NCBI RefSeq assembly: GCF_031143425.1
Contig: NC_090446.1
Location: 1,022,895,066-1,022,959,065, forward strand
Origin: Pleurodeles waltl
Lineage: Eukaryota; Chordata; Amphibia; Caudata; Salamandridae
Reading direction: 5' to 3'
Length of the DNA stretch: 64,000 nucleotides
This document shows positions 10,748 through 23,035 of the stretch, one piece after another. Position 1 is the first letter of the stretch. Every line of letters starts with the position of its first letter. Below the pieces are notes generated by a model. It was not told where the DNA came from. It did not search any database and saw nothing but the letters and a program-made list of their open reading frames with translations. Position numbers and translations under genes: made by a program.

Positions 10748-12235
10748 TGTTTGAAATGGGACCTCTAGTGGTTTGCATCCTCTCCAAGGAGGGACCTTCA
10801 CTCTATTCAGGGTAAAGGACCCACACAGCTTAGATAACCCCTGCTCTCACCCCATTAATAGCTTGGCTCAAACATTCAGGCTTTTCTCTGAGGCAATGTA
10901 TAAAGAAAGTATTTGTACACACACACACAGTAACACAGTGAAAACACCACAAAAGTACTCCACACCAATATTTGTCTGAGTAAAACAAGACCAAAGCAAC
11001 ACAAATCCAACATAAACAAGTAAAGATATAATTCTTAAAAACTTTAAATGAGTCTTACTCCATAGGAACCAATGGTTGTATCTTTTTAGTGCAAAGTACC
11101 TGGGATGTGTCAAAAACAAAGCCAATGTGGGCCGCAGGAGAGGTGCGGCACAAAAAAAGCAATGCTTTGGTTCCTTACTGCGCAGGGGAGGTGACACGTT
11201 GATTGTTTCCTCGCAGGTGAGGCCAAGCGTCGGTTCCTTACTGACAGGAGTGGTCCTGTGTTGATTCTGTCCTCACAGGAAAGGAGATGTGTTGATTTCT
11301 GGACATGCAGCCTAGGTTTCTTACTGTGGTGCTGGGTTGATGAGAAATTAATGCCCAGGGACGATGCTTGGAAAATCCAGACGTGCTGTAATGATGGAAT
11401 AGCGGTGAAACAGGCGCTGTGTCCGTTCTGCAGGTACTGCTTTCATTTTTCAACTGCGAGACAGGCGCTGCATCGATTCTACAGGTTTTGCATAAATTTT
11501 TCAGCCAGAGCACATTGTGTGCGGATTTTCTTTTTCAGGTCACCAGTTTACACTTCTGAGGGCCCATGGACTGAAATTTGCCCGCGTGGCAAGGCAGGAC
11601 TCTCAGCAGAAGAGGCAAGGCACTGGCAGATGATGTCTTTGATGTCCCTGAGACTTTTTAACAGAAAGCAAGCTCAGTTCAAGCTCTTGGAGAACCTTGG
11701 AAAGCAGGGTGTAGAAAGCAAAGTCCAATCCTTTCACTCGCAGAACAGAAGCAGCAAGCAGGAGGCCAGCACAACAAAGCAACAGGAAGAGTGGCACTTC
11801 CTCCTACAGGATCCAGCTCTTCTTCCTGGCAGAACGTCCTCAGTCCAGAAGTGTTCTAACGTTTGTGTCAGAGGTCCAGAACTTATACCCATTTCTGTCT
11901 TTGAAGTAGACAAATTTTAGAGAAGTCTTTGTAGTGCACAAGACCCTGCCTTTCCCTGACCTGGCCCCAGACAGACTCCAGGGGGTTGGAGACTGCTTTG
12001 TGTAAGGACAGGCACAGCTCTATTCAGGTGCAGGTGTCGGCTCCTCCCACCACTCTTGCTCAGGAAGACCCACCATGATATGCAGTGCACTCCTCACCTC
12101 TCTTTGTGTGACTGCCTAGAGTGGATTCACAAACAGCCCAACTGTCATCCTGACTCAGATGTGTATTCCACAGACAGGCTGAGGCACAAAATGGTTAAGC
12201 AAGAAAATGCCCAATTAGAATTCACCTCCTTGGGT
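10748..12235 (-). mobile_element. LTR family A, copy 1 (partial, minus orientation)
   Basis: It opens on the + strand with TGTTTGAAATGGGACCTCT, which corresponds to the TGTTAGAAATAGGGTCTCT end of the copy at 62054. The two stay alignable through AACACAGTGAAAACACCAC, TTAATAGCTTGGCTCAAAC and AAGTAAAGATATAATTCTTA. The far end shares AAGCAAGAAAATGCCCA with the copy near 63150 and then stops at about 12235 next to DIRS-C. It is non-coding. A CACACACACACA run at 10918 is a small microsatellite within it. The family looks like a long solo LTR, judged from the 5-bp duplication around the 62054 copy. Confidence 0.7.
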
Positions 12236-12254
12236 TGAACTCAGGACTACTGTG

Positions 12255-13950
12255 TGATTTCCTGCCATTTCCTCTACCAGTTCTACCCGGAGTTCTAAGA
12301 ACATCAGGACTGAACATGCCCAAGTCACTCTAGTAGCCCATATCAGTTATGGAGCGTATGGTATCTTTGGCATGAGCATCGGTCCCCGATCAGGCTTCCC
12401 CTAAGAGAGGGTCTGCTGTTGCAGCAATGGGGCAGGGTCCTGCATCCAGGCCTTTTCAATCTCCACCTTCTTTTTTTGGAAACTGAGCAGTGACAGTTAA
12501 ACACCTTTGGCCTTCCTCTGGAGATAGTTTGATATCTTGGCAGCCAGGCATCCCTCGACAAATACAGTATACGTCTGTCCTTGAGACAGATTTGTGGCTT
12601 TGTGCAGGCATAGCAGATTGACTCACTCCAAGTTAGCTGACGTTTTGCTGTCTGTTTTGTCTCTCACTCGGCAAAAATTTGTTCTCGGCACAGTTAAAGG
12701 GTGACATTGAACTCTTCGGCTTTTTTGCAGTTGCTAATCAGCCCTCATTATTTAAATCACCTGTTGTCATGCCTTTTTTTAAAGGACTACAACATCTGCT
12801 TCCTCCCTCTCCCATTGTCATACCACAGTGGGACCTTATCTTAGCCCTAACTTAATTGATGCATACCTCTTTTGAGCCACCTCACAGCTGTCGCTTGTGT
12901 CCCCCCACTCCTAAAATGCTGTTCCTCATTGCTATAACATTGGCACAATGGGTAATTGAGATTCAAGCTATCTGCGTCAACCCACCATACACCATCTTCT
13001 TCCTAGACCTACTGGTTCAGAAGATGCAAGCATCTTTCTTACCAAAAGTTGTAATGCCATTCTATTTCAGTCAAAATATTAACTTCCCGGCTTTCATTGC
13101 TCTGCCTCACCCCTCTAAGGAGGAGGAGAGACTTCATTGCTTGGACACCAAAAAAGCACTGAGCTTTTCCATTGATCGGACCAACTCTTTGTGGCACGTG
13201 GCATGCAGAAGAGGACCATCTCCTGCTGCCTTGTGCTCTGCATTAAGATATGTTATGTGTTGGCTAGAAAGCAGCCTCCTGAAGGGCCATCTGCAAAGTG
13301 AAAGCTTATACAACTGCCCTGGCAGGCAGAATACCTGTCCTGGTCATCTTCTAGGGAGCTATGTTGACATCCTTCCATTAGTTCATGAAGCACTTCTGTC
13401 TGGACAGACAGGTTTGCCGAATGGGGCATTTTGCCAGCTCAGTCCTGCAGGACTTTCTGGTTTGGGTCCATTCACAGATCCACCTCTGAATAGTTATCAT
13501 TTTGGTATCTGTTCAAAAGGTGAGGCGTCTGTGGTTAGAAGTCTGTCAGAAGAGCAAGTTGCTCACCTTCAGTAATGCTGTTTCTGGTAGAGATTCTATC
13601 TAACCTCAGATTCCTCACTGCTGTTCCTCCCTCCATTAATATGAACCAAGCTAGAAATCCGCACACTAGTCAAATCCAATTTGCTGTTGGGGCTCTGTGT
13701 CTCGGAGCTTTAGACTGTCTTTCAAGCAACTGACAGTGCAGCTGTGTGGCACCTATATCGACAAACCCCATCATTTCTGGAGCTGAATGGCATCAGTGTG
13801 GAGTTGCATGGCTCCACCTATTTGGACGCAGGGGTACTGCTGAGAAGTTTCTGGATCCAGTCTGACCCTGGGGAATATTCAAAAAGGGAGGAATCTGCAG
13901 TTAGATAGTCTCTTCCAGAAAGAGCATACCTGAAGGTAAGTAACTTGTTT
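12255..13950 (+). mobile_element. DIRS-C: 5'-truncated DIRS remnant
   Basis: It begins inside the methyltransferase-like region (CTACCAGTTCTACCCGGAG matches the DIRS-A segment near 7810). It continues through a decayed recombinase (12480-13460) with recognisable pieces such as FLIAITLA and FLPKVVMPF. The first catalytic arginine is changed (QWVIEIQA in place of RVSELQA) and the HxxR region is scrambled. An internal complementary region lies at about 13525-13620, and the right inverted repeat at about 13880-13950 ends GGTAAGTAACTTG, as in DIRS-A. It is older and more diverged than DIRS-A. Confidence 0.78.
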
Positions 13951-14772
13951 TTCTACTATTAGCTACAGCGTGGCTAGCATTAACAACTGTTCAGACGCTG
14001 TGAAAGAGACTGACAAAAAGCCAGCCAATAAAAAGCAAGAAAATAGGAGTGACAGTAAATCCAACCAGTGTTCAGAACCTGTATGTTCAGGGCAAGCCCA
14101 CAATATGTCTCTCAACATGCGGTGCATGTGATGTCTAGTAGGCTCGACCTAACAACCCAATGTATGGATTGGCAACCATGCAGTATATCTTGCAGCACAC
14201 AGCGCACGCTCTGCGTAGTATGCTCGACTTAAAAAACAATAAGGAAGCTAAATAGTGAAATGGAAACCCAGGAGCCCGGACGTTCTTCATAGAAACCAAC
14301 TTTCACTGAGTAGTAATTGAATAGCAGGTGCAAGAATTACAATATTTAGGGAAGTAACTATATGGAATAGGTTTTTATTACGTTTATTTTGTCCCGCACG
14401 CCTGTTAGCTTCAGATTTCAATAAACTAATCAGCGTGTATTGACTGCTGTGCAAGATGTGTATCATTTGCCAATACAGTGATGCATACAAAACACTTTCT
14501 TACTCTTCTTTTAAAAAAAAAAAAATTGCCCAAAATTTTAAATACCTCCCAGCACAAAAATGATATGTTTTCCACTGCTTTCTTTTGTATTTTAATAACG
14601 TTTGTCTGCAGTTACGCATTGTTGTGCAGCAGCACAGTATAACACTTAAATGCATTGTTAAACGGATGGCAGTTATCTGTTATTGTCCTTACATATTCCC
14701 CTCAACCCGAAAATAATGATTGACAATGGTACCGCGTCCTTTTCATTCCTTTTATTTTTTTGTTTCGAGCAG
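13951..14772. other. Intronic DNA, nothing recognised
   Basis: AT-rich intron sequence with a short poly-A at 14512-14524. It ends in the pyrimidine-rich tract and AG acceptor of the next ABCA5 exon. Confidence 0.5.
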
Positions 14773-14974
14773 ATTATAGTGTTTTTAATCAGCAACACAC
14801 AGAGGAAGACTTGGACAGGAAATCACTTGGGGAAATGGAGCAGAGTCTTCTTTTGCTGTCTGAAAGCAAGGCCAATACTGTGAGCAGCCCAGCGCTCTGG
14901 AGGCAACAGGCAGCAACCGTAGCCCGTTTTCACTTCCTCAATTTAAAGCGGGAAAGTAAATCTGTTAGAGTTGT
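14773..14974 (+). CDS. ABCA5: ABCA5-like transporter, internal exon (linker after NBD1)
   Basis: The 202-bp exon has acceptor CGAGCAG and donor GTAAGT. The first two bases complete the Asp codon begun at 9823, giving DYSVFNQQ. Further on it reads EMEQSLLLLSESKA and FHFLNLKRESKSVR. This is the cytosolic linker that leads into the second transmembrane half, and its length and wording agree with my memory of ABCA5. It ends in phase 2 (GT plus A makes Val), which fits the exon at 51383. No stops or indels are seen. The downstream intron is 36.4 kb. Confidence 0.9.
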
Positions 14975-17180
14975 GTAAGTACCTGCGAGTTCTTTTCACG
15001 CATTCGAAGCATTTTGCGAATCTAAATACGCCAGAAGACTTCTAGAGTCCCTGTATGGGCATGATGCTGTAAAGACTAGGACGGAGGCATTTATGACACT
15101 GGTTGATGTGACTTAGTTGGCCTTATTGGTGTTATAACATTTTGCACAGTTTGCAAAATACATTTTAAAGGTGTTAAGAAATGTGTGACTGTCGAGAAGA
15201 AAGAGGAGGGCCATGAGGATAACAATAGATAACTGTTGATTTCTTTCTTTCTTTAGTGTACATCACAGACTGATTTGTATCCTGATGCTTTCAAATAATT
15301 GATATCACTAGCATTTAATAGATTAGGCAGTTTGAAAGCTGAGCTGTGGGGAGAGACGTGTGCGCTGCCATTGAGCTTCACATGGTTAAAACAATCGAAC
15401 GCAGTGTTATTTGTGTTGCCTTATATGTCATTTAGTAGACCCCCCACCACCAATATTGTGCATTCGTTAGTTTGCTTGTTGAAGCCGTAGGCCATATAAT
15501 CATAACTATTTTGCAATAGTTCATGCATTTATGTTCATTGTCTTGCGACAATCAGTTCTGTTTATCGTACTTTCTAGTAGTATCGTTCTAGCTCCCATAT
15601 ACATGCACACATTTAAATGGTTGACCCAGAGGAAAAAGCGTAGCGACTTTAGGATTTAATACGAATGTGTAAGTGAATGATCACACTGTTTCTCCCACCT
15701 GACATCACGAGTCACATATATTTTTCAAAATAACTGATTTGGATAGGATAAGATAGTCGTTCAAATGAGAAGAGGTGGGTGGCTTTGATTCGTTCCAGGA
15801 CAGAATGGGAGCATAGCAGTTATTCCTAGAGCTGCACCAAGGCAGTAGTCTTATAAGGATACTTCCACTGAGAAAAAATACAGGCCTTGCGTCCGAGACA
15901 GAGTGCGGGCCGGAAAATAGTTGAATCTCAGGTACGCATCTGTGATGATAGTATCTAAATTATGGATCTAGATAAAACAGCAACCATTTGATGCAAAGAT
16001 TAGGCATACAGTGATCTATACAATTATTTTGTTTTCATAGTTTTCGCATTCTGTGTTTTTTGCATCCGCTGTGATCATTTTGGTATTTGCAAAAATACTC
16101 GTGCATTTATTCTGCACTAAAATTGTCTTATTGCTGTAAAATAACAGTTTGGCATTCTTGTTTGTATGCTTTTGAGGGGAAAGGTTGCCACAAGTCGCAA
16201 CAATAAAACAAAATGCCTGGCAGTGTCTGGCAGGCATATTTTATATGCCAGACGTGAATTTTCTCCAGGTACGTTGAGACAGATGTGTGGGCCATAACTT
16301 CTGTTCTACACATCAAGCTCGTAAATTGATATATATATGTGCTTGCCTCAGGTCCATGGCAGATCTGTTGGAGATGTGATTATGGAAAGTCTTAGATAAT
16401 GTAATGCCATGAACATAAACAGAGTTCTGCAAGGAATCCCGTGGTTAAGGTGCATTTAGAAAATTAAGAATGTAAGTAAGAGGTGCAAACTAAGTTAGTT
16501 ATAAAGCCATAATTGTAGTAAGGCAGTTGTCACAAAAAGCAGGTCTTGCAACCAAACGCATAAGTAGTGTTCTCTATGTGGTTGTGTCAAACAGGATTTC
16601 CTGTCCAAGTTTTGGAACTTCCAAAATATAGCAAAGCCTATTAGGTTTTAATTTAGACAAACATATAGCGATGCGATAGGGTCCACTCCTTGTTTTACTC
16701 TAGTCAAGTAGTTCTGAAGGAGAAGAAGTTCTGAAGGAGAAGAGATGAGGCTGTATCAGGCTGGCATGCATCCTGGTCCACACCATTTTTCACCATCCTA
16801 ACCCACCATGTTTTATGTACTGCCTTTTGACCCCGGATTTACTTAAAATGTTTTCAAAGTGACTCATGTTGTTACACATTTGAAGGTAAGACTGGATAGA
16901 AGATTGACACCTTTGTACTGCCTATGCAAGTGCTTGGCTTCTCTTGCTCTCTTTTTGAGGCTTTCTTTGATGGTTGTCTTCAGGAAGATGACTTTGGCTG
17001 AGGTGATGATGGGCTTGTGTGTGGAGCAGAGGTTCTTTGCAAAGAGATTATAGTGTACTTTGGTCTTACTCAAATTCTTATCTGATTTGCATATGGTGCC
17101 CCTGTTTTCAGTGCATTCTAGGGAGTAACAATGTATTGAAAGTTTGAAGCATGCTTATTTTGGTTATGCATTAGTGTTTT
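14975..17180. other. Start of the giant ABCA5 intron, nothing recognised
   Basis: AT-rich non-coding sequence without a recognisable transposon or coding region. A near-exact short duplication (GTTCTGAAGGAGAAGA) occurs at about 16710-16745. Confidence 0.45.
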
Positions 17181-17789
17181 TGTTAGACCTGGCATGGTTG
17201 GTGTGGTTTTCTCAAACTTTTTGCCTTCAGACATCCTGTTTTTGCTGACTTCGTTTTTGCTTACCTAAGGTTTCTGAGCGCTTTACCACTGCTAACCAGT
17301 GCTAAAGTGCTTGTGCTCTTTTTCTTAAACATTGTTACACTGGCATATACCCAATTGGCATATTTAATTTACTTGCAGGTCCCTAGTAAATGAAATGCTA
17401 CTAGTGAGCCTGCAGAACTGATTGTGCCACCCACTTAAGTAGCCCTTTAAACATGCCTCAGGCCTGCCATTGCAGAGCACGTGTGTGCAGTTTATGGACT
17501 ACCATTTCGACCTGGCAAAATAAACCTTTTGCCAGGTCCAAACTTTATAAGTCACCCCTAGGGTAGACCCTTGACAGCCCAGAGAGCAGAGTGCAATATA
17601 TTTAAAAGGTAAGACATGTACTTTTTGGTTTCGCATGTCCTGATGATGAAAAACTCTAAATTAGTTTTTCACCACTGCAAGGTCTATCTGTCCCATATGT
17701 TACCATTGGAATTACCTTATTACACATGATAAGTCTGATTTACAAATTAGAGGAGATAACCGCTTCACATTTCGGGCCAGATGTATGAA

Positions 17790-18115
17790 AAGTTTGTGCA
17801 CTCGCAAACGGTGCGAAACGCAAAAATCGGCAGGTTGCGAGTGCAAAAACGCGGTCTGCGATGCATGAAAGGCATTCGCAGACCAAAAATTAGAAATCGC
17901 AAAAATTTCGTTTTTTTTTTTTTTTTTTTTTTTTTTTGTGGTGCGACCTGGTTTTGTGAGTCGCATTTTGCGATTCGGTATTTCCAGTAGGAAATTGCGA
18001 GGCGCAAAATGCGATTTGCAAATTCCAAGTCGCAAATAGATGCATCAAAAAATCACAATTTGCAAATTTTCGCAGAATGGCATTTTGCACATGCAAAATA
18101 CCACTAAGTGAAACC
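17790..18115 (+). repeat. Harbinger left subterminal repeat region
   Basis: Many copies of CGCAAA, TCGCA and their complements occur, for example GCGAAACGCAAAAATCGC near 17812 and GCGAGGCGCAAAATGCGATT near 17997. The right end at 20420-20640 holds the same words in an even denser form (GCGATTTCTTAAAAATCGC near 20590). Such subterminal words are the expected binding sites of the Myb-like accessory protein. That role here is inferred. Confidence 0.6.
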
Positions 18116-18176
18116 AGGTGGTAACCAGGTGCAACCTATATAAAGAGGCCCAGAATGCCTCAGACTCTTTTCCACA

Positions 18177-18746
18177 ATGGCTGCACTCTACGTCATGGCG
18201 AGGAGGATGAGGATCTTGGCAGGTTTGAGGAGAGGGAGGAGGAGACAGGAGCGCATTTTCAGAGTGCGCATTACACTATTTGACCTGACAGAGGAGGAAA
18301 TATTTGGGAGGTATAGGTTGAACTCAGCCATGATACTTGATCTGATAGCTGAGCTACAACCCATACTGCAGCGCAGAACACTAAGGACTCACAGCATACG
18401 CACCCATGTGCAGGTATTATGCTCCCTACACCTACTCGCCTCCGGGAGCTATCAAGGGGTCATAGCAGCAGCTGGGGGGGTGTCACAGAGTACCCTCTCC
18501 AGATTTTTCAATGCATTTATCAACGCCATGCTAAGCAAACTCCAACAGTACATCAGATTCCCCCACACCCCACAGGAAATACAGCAGACAAAAATAGAGT
18601 TTTACCAGTTAGCACAGTTCCCCCACGTCCTAGGTGCCATAGATGGCACACATGTGGCAATCTGCCATCAGCCACAAAGTATGTGTACCGAAACCGTAAA
18701 TACCAACATTCCATGAATATACAGGTGATATGCAATGCCTCCTATA
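18177..18746 (+). pseudogene. HARBI1-like transposase, N-terminal half only
   Basis: From ATG 18177 the frame encodes the N-terminal helical domain (FDLTEEEIFGRYRLN; THVQVLCSLHLLASGSYQGV) and ISQSTLSR-like VSQSTLSRFF. It then reaches the first catalytic block GAIDGTHVAI at about 18625-18665, which supplies the first Asp of the DDE triad. A frameshift near 18680 follows, then KYQHSMNIQVICNA (18700-18745) in another frame, as expected for HARBI1. After about 18746 the sequence is antisense to the accessory gene, so the remaining catalytic Asp and Glu are deleted. It cannot encode an active transposase. Confidence 0.85.
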
Positions 18747-20263
18747 TCAGAACTGTCCTCAGTGTCCCCCAAGGCTACCTCACTGGGAGTGGAAGATCTC
18801 TGTCCCATGACATGTTCAATCACATTTGTGATGTGCACAAGGCCCTGGACAACGTCCCTGCTGGTGTGTGCAGCCTCCACTTGTGCCGCCACTGCGCGAC
18901 GGGCGATTAGTGCTGTTGAGTTCGCCATCCTGTTGGAGGACCTGCAGTAGCTGCGAAACATTGTCCGGAATCTGTGTTCCTGTCTGCGCCGGCTAACCCT
19001 TTCATGGCGCAGCTCCGGGCAGAGGTCACGGACTGCACTAGTTAGGTCCCTAGTGTCCTCAGAAGCCTGCACCTGCCCCTCATGCAGCTGTGTAATGTTT
19101 GTATTCAGTGCGTCCAGTTGCCGATGCAGGCCCATCATGTGTCTGTTGTGGACTCGCAGGTTCCGGTCCAAAAAAAGTATGCGCTTGTTTTGCAGGCGCT
19201 GCGGCTGCAACATAGCAGGCTCAAGGCCTCCGAACAAGGACGGACCCTCACCTGCCTCATGAGGTTGCTGCTGGGACTCTGTTGCACTCCTGCGTGGTGC
19301 TGGGGACCCCTGCCCTCCAGAATCTGGCTGCGCCTGTCTGGTGCAGACGGTGTGCTTGGCCCTTCCTGCTGCACATCCGAGTCGCCGCTGAAGTCTGGCG
19401 GTGGTAGTGCCCTGGGCCTGCGGCGAACAGTGGAGATGTGGAGGGACCCACTGGTGTTGGTGTCAGAGGGCTGATGGGTGTCCGTCTCCCCTACACATGG
19501 ACTGTATGTGGCTGCTGGGCCTGGCCCACCTGCAACAACAATATGCAGCATGTCAGTTCTGTATGTTACATTATCTGTCTGAAAATGGCAATAAAGGTAC
19601 AGGTACTGCTCTACACGGTGTTGTGTGTGTTGTGTTACCTTTGGTGTCACTATGCTTCATTACATTGTTATGCTACTGTCTGTACTAGTTTGTGGACCGC
19701 AACTCCCATAATGCATTGTTGTACTGCTTCTAAGATGTGGACTGGACTACTTCACACACTACTTAACATTACATGCTAATTCCAATGGGGCTTTTGTGCA
19801 TACACATATTGGGTTCACAAACAACATTGCACTTACCTTGGCTGGTACTCGGTGTAACGGAGGTGTCAACGTCTTTGACCCCTGTAACAGCTTCAGGGAG
19901 GAGTGTGGATTCCACCAGGTCCTCCAATGGTGTGGATGGTGCTTCGGTTGGTGGTCCGCCACCTGTACCCCTGGCCTCCGCAAGTCTCCTAGCCACCCTC
20001 TCCTTTGCACAGGAGCGCAGGTCGTACCACCTTTTTTTAATCTCCTCTATGGAGCGCAGTGCCACTCTAATGGCGCAGATTTTTCCTTGACTGTCCAGCC
20101 ATAACCTTCTTTTTTCGCTCTCAGGAACCTGGAGTGAAGATTTCCCAAACAGGCGGTCGTGGCTTCTCACCACCTCTTCAGTCAGGACCTCCAGCTCCTG
20201 TTCACTAAATTTAAGCTTGCGCTTCCTCTCTTGCTTCTCCTGTGATGTTCCTGGGGTCTCCAT
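18747..20263 (-). CDS. Harbinger Myb/SANT-like accessory protein gene (two exons)
   Basis: Exon 1 runs from ATG at 20263 down to 19837. It encodes a Myb/SANT-like DNA-binding domain similar to NAIF1/MSANTD: KLKFSEQELEVLTEEVV, then RSIEEIKKRWYDLRSCAKER. A donor GTAAGT lies at 19836-19831 and an acceptor TTGTTGTTGCAG ends at 19530. The phases match (split Gly codon), giving an intron of about 307 bp. Exon 2 (19529 downward) is Pro/Ser-rich, then helical (LDALNTNITQLHEGQ). A frameshift near 19220 and the deletion junction at about 18747 alter its C-terminus, so the ancestral stop is lost. In Harbinger this protein helps nuclear import and end recognition by the transposase. Exon 1 is intact; the whole protein probably is not. 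Confidence 0.75.
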
Positions 20264-22362
20264 CCTGGCTCAGGTGTTTCTGCTCCTGCTGAGTGCTGCT
20301 CTGTGTGGCTGGGCTGCTCTCTCTCAGGATGCTGGTTTGGGTGTGGCACCTGAAACCGCCTGGGATGACTCATTTCCTGCTGGTGATGTCATCAGGCTCC
20401 TCCAGGTGTGCATTCTCGAACTTTCTCGCAATTTGCAATTTTTTTACTGAATCGCAAAAAAATCGCAAATTGCGAGAATGCAAATTGCGATTCGGTAAAT
20501 GGGCCTCGCAAAACACAAATAGCGATTTTTAAGAAATCGCTAATTCCGAATCGCAATTTTGTTACATGGCCAATTGCCACTCAAAAATAGCGATTTCTTA
20601 AAAATCGCTATTTGCGATTCGCAAGCTCCAGTTTTCATACATCTGGCCCTTGGTGTCTCCGGAATCACAATTTAAAATCCTAACTTATAGTGAAGTTGGA
20701 TTTTAAATTGCAATTCTGAAGATGCGACATTCAGAAAGTTGACATTTTCTTGCCTTAGCCGTTTGGTGCCTGCAGTCTGTCTCTAGCCACATGAGTAAGT
20801 GTAGTTGGCAGTTGGGCCTTTTGTATTCCTGTTAGACAGCCATACACAATGGGAGCTTAGGTATAACTTGATGGGCCTTCCTCCCATCTTGGACAGGATG
20901 GGAGGAAGAAGCTGGACACGACCTCACCTATACCTGAATAGGCTGTGCCCTGTCCCCACACAAAGGGACGCATATTCCTGTATTTAGTCTTGAACAATGG
21001 CAGGGAGGGCAGGACATCTGTGCTCTTCAAAGGCATGTCTTTGAGGTATCCCCTATGTCAAAAGCACCACTGGGTGTGAGAACCGGGCCTCAGACACCAC
21101 TACTTCAGTACACTTCTGGCCTGTGAATACTCAGCCAAGAAGAAGGACTGAGGTGTCACTGAAGTACTGCCACTCTGTTGGACTGCTGCCTTGCTATGTT
21201 GACCTTCTGCCTTCTTGCCTGAGAGTAAGAAGGACTAGACCTTAATTTCTCCAACCCAGAACCCAGAGTGACTCTAAGAGCTAGGTGGCTGGCCTTCTGA
21301 TCTGAAGTGTCAGGGACATAAAAGACTTCCAACCACCCTGTGTCTGCCCCTGGGCTCTGCCGTTTGCGGGTGTACCCTGCCAAGTGGTTCCACTCCAGTT
21401 CTGGACCCTTGGAAGTGGGCCTAAGGTGCTTACCAGAGGAACTGACTCATCCTCTCTGCTGAGCGGCGCATCCCGAGCAGAATCAACACATCTTGGCTGA
21501 GCAACATATCCTTGAGCAGAACAGACACATCGCTGCTATATGGATTGGACCTGGTGCAAAAGACATGCCTCACCGCTGCATCCCACATCTTGGGTTTGAC
21601 GCATCACCCTCAGAACCATTGCTGCACAGCACTTCCCCATAGAGGAGTCTCACAATCCCTGCTGACTGCAGTCTTGACACCACTGCCAAAGCTCTGCATC
21701 GCAGCTTCACTGCTCATCGAATCCGATACAATGAGTCCCTCACACTGGCATTCACATCCCAAACCCTATTAGAGGGATTCCCGAGGTTGATGCAACAAGA
21801 CCTCACACTGCATCTCAGAACCGGCACATCTCCTTGGCTGTGCAACACATCTTCAACTTAGATTCACACAACACTCCGCAGTCAGGATTTAAGGTACTAG
21901 GTTAAGAGGGCCTATCCTGAACCCTGTAGCCTGCCTGCGCTCCATCTTGGTCGGCCAAAACGTTTGACTTTGTCTGGGTCCGGTGTGACCAGATATCCCG
22001 GGTTGGTGCTTTTGCTTTTAGGCTTTATTCTACAATTTATTCTTTAAAAATTCTTAACTCAAGTTCTACTGGTTGGATTTTTGTTCTTGTGGTCTTGTTC
22101 TATTTATTAAATTAGGTTCTATTTTTCTGACCTTGTGTGGGATCCTTTTTGTGTGGTGTTTTCACAGAGTTACTGTTTGAAGTGTTGCACCGCTACTTTA
22201 GACATTGCCTTCAGGTTAAGCCTGAATGTTCTGTGCCAAGCTACCAGAGGCTGAGTACAAGAAGTTAATTTGGGGATTGCGTGTGCCTTACCCTGAGAGG
22301 AATGGTGGTTGCTGCTTCATCAGGGCTCACAAACCAGTGAACCAACAAGCTAATTTCTAACA

Positions 22363-22872
22363 TGTGTTATGGGTTTTTAGGGCAGTGTTGTTAACACTGA
22401 GGAATGTATTGACTTTTTCTGTTGGCTGGTGGATGAGCAAGAATTTAATAGGTTTCTTTTAGAGAGAGTCCTTGGGATGTCTTTGATGTAGTGATATGTT
22501 GTTCTCAATTCGGTTGGCCTTGACATTCAGTTGATTGAAGAGTGGAGAATGGATGGTGAGATGACCAGTCCACTGCAGGGGTATTGGAACCTTGCAGTTG
22601 ATTGAAGAGGAGGCTGTTATGTGATTAAGGCTATTGCATCTGAAATGGTTGTGTTGTAGTTTGACTATTGCTCTAGGCAAGACTAACGGATTAAGGATGA
22701 TACTACTTATGTTTGTAGGTGACTAGGCCGATCCTACAACAAGTTTCAACTGCCATCCCAACCCTCCCGGCTCACAAGCAGCACCTCACAAAAAACCCAG
22801 ACATTAAAAGGTGATTTGTGTCAGGCTTTATGCATGGACTCAAGAGTGTAACATCTCAGGGAGGTCATGGTT
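22363..22872. other. Intronic DNA, nothing recognised
   Basis: GT-rich sequence on +, with ATTGAAGAGGAG/ATTGAAGAGTGG-like short repeats near 22535-22610. No family was recognised. Confidence 0.4.
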
Positions 22873-23035
22873 CAGGGTTCTGCAAAGTCAGTGCTGGAGA
22901 GCCGGGTCCATGCCAGGTTTTTATCATATCCACATTTAGAAAAACAATGTTTCAGAAATCTACATTTTTCTAAATGTGGATATGCTAAAAATCTGGCATG
23001 GACCCGGCTCTCCAGGACCGACTTTGAGAACCCTG
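22873..23035. mobile_element. Palindromic hAT-type MITE
   Basis: This is a 163-bp near-perfect palindrome. CAGGGTTCT begins at 22873 and AGAACCCTG ends at 23035. The arms share GAGAGCCGGGTCCATGCCAG and ATATCCACATTTAGAAAAA. The CAGGG ends are typical of hAT/Charlie-like elements. The flanks tcatggtt (22865-22872) and ttgtggtt (23036-23043) agree at six of eight positions, consistent with an aged 8-bp hAT target duplication. Short antisense-symmetric reading frames across it arise from the palindrome and are not genes. Confidence 0.78.

Larger units (their letters stand above)
17774..20649 (+). mobile_element. Harbinger (PIF/Harbinger) DNA transposon, internally deleted
   Basis: The terminal inverted repeats are GGGCCAGATGTATGAAAA at 17774 and its complement TTTTCATACATCTGGCCC ending at 20649. 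The flanking triplets are TTC and TTG, close to the 3-bp duplication expected for the superfamily. It contains a truncated HARBI1-like transposase on + and a Myb/SANT-like accessory gene on -, the standard two-gene Harbinger layout. Both subterminal regions are dense in CGCAAA/TTTGCG words. A poly-T/poly-G-flanked tract lies at 17911-17937. It is inserted in LTR family A copy 2 and is therefore younger. Confidence 0.88.
17181..22362 (+). mobile_element. LTR family A, copy 2, interrupted by a Harbinger transposon
   Basis: It begins TGTTAGACCTGGCATGG and ends TAATTTCTAACA, giving the short inverted ends of an LTR (TGTTAGA/TCTAACA). After removal of the Harbinger at 17774-20649 it is about 2.3 kb. 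Shared landmarks with the 62054 copy include GCTACTAGTGAGCCTGCAG, TGTGCCACCCAC and AGTCACCCCTAGGGTAGAC. The 3' part (22000-22362) matches the end of the copy at 47116. It has no coding capacity. No convincing flanking duplication was found here, so the element class is taken from the other copies. Confidence 0.7.

Noticed and set aside
17885..18096. Lys- or Phe-run small proteins around the poly-T tract
   Set aside because: They result from the homopolymer within Harbinger non-coding DNA.
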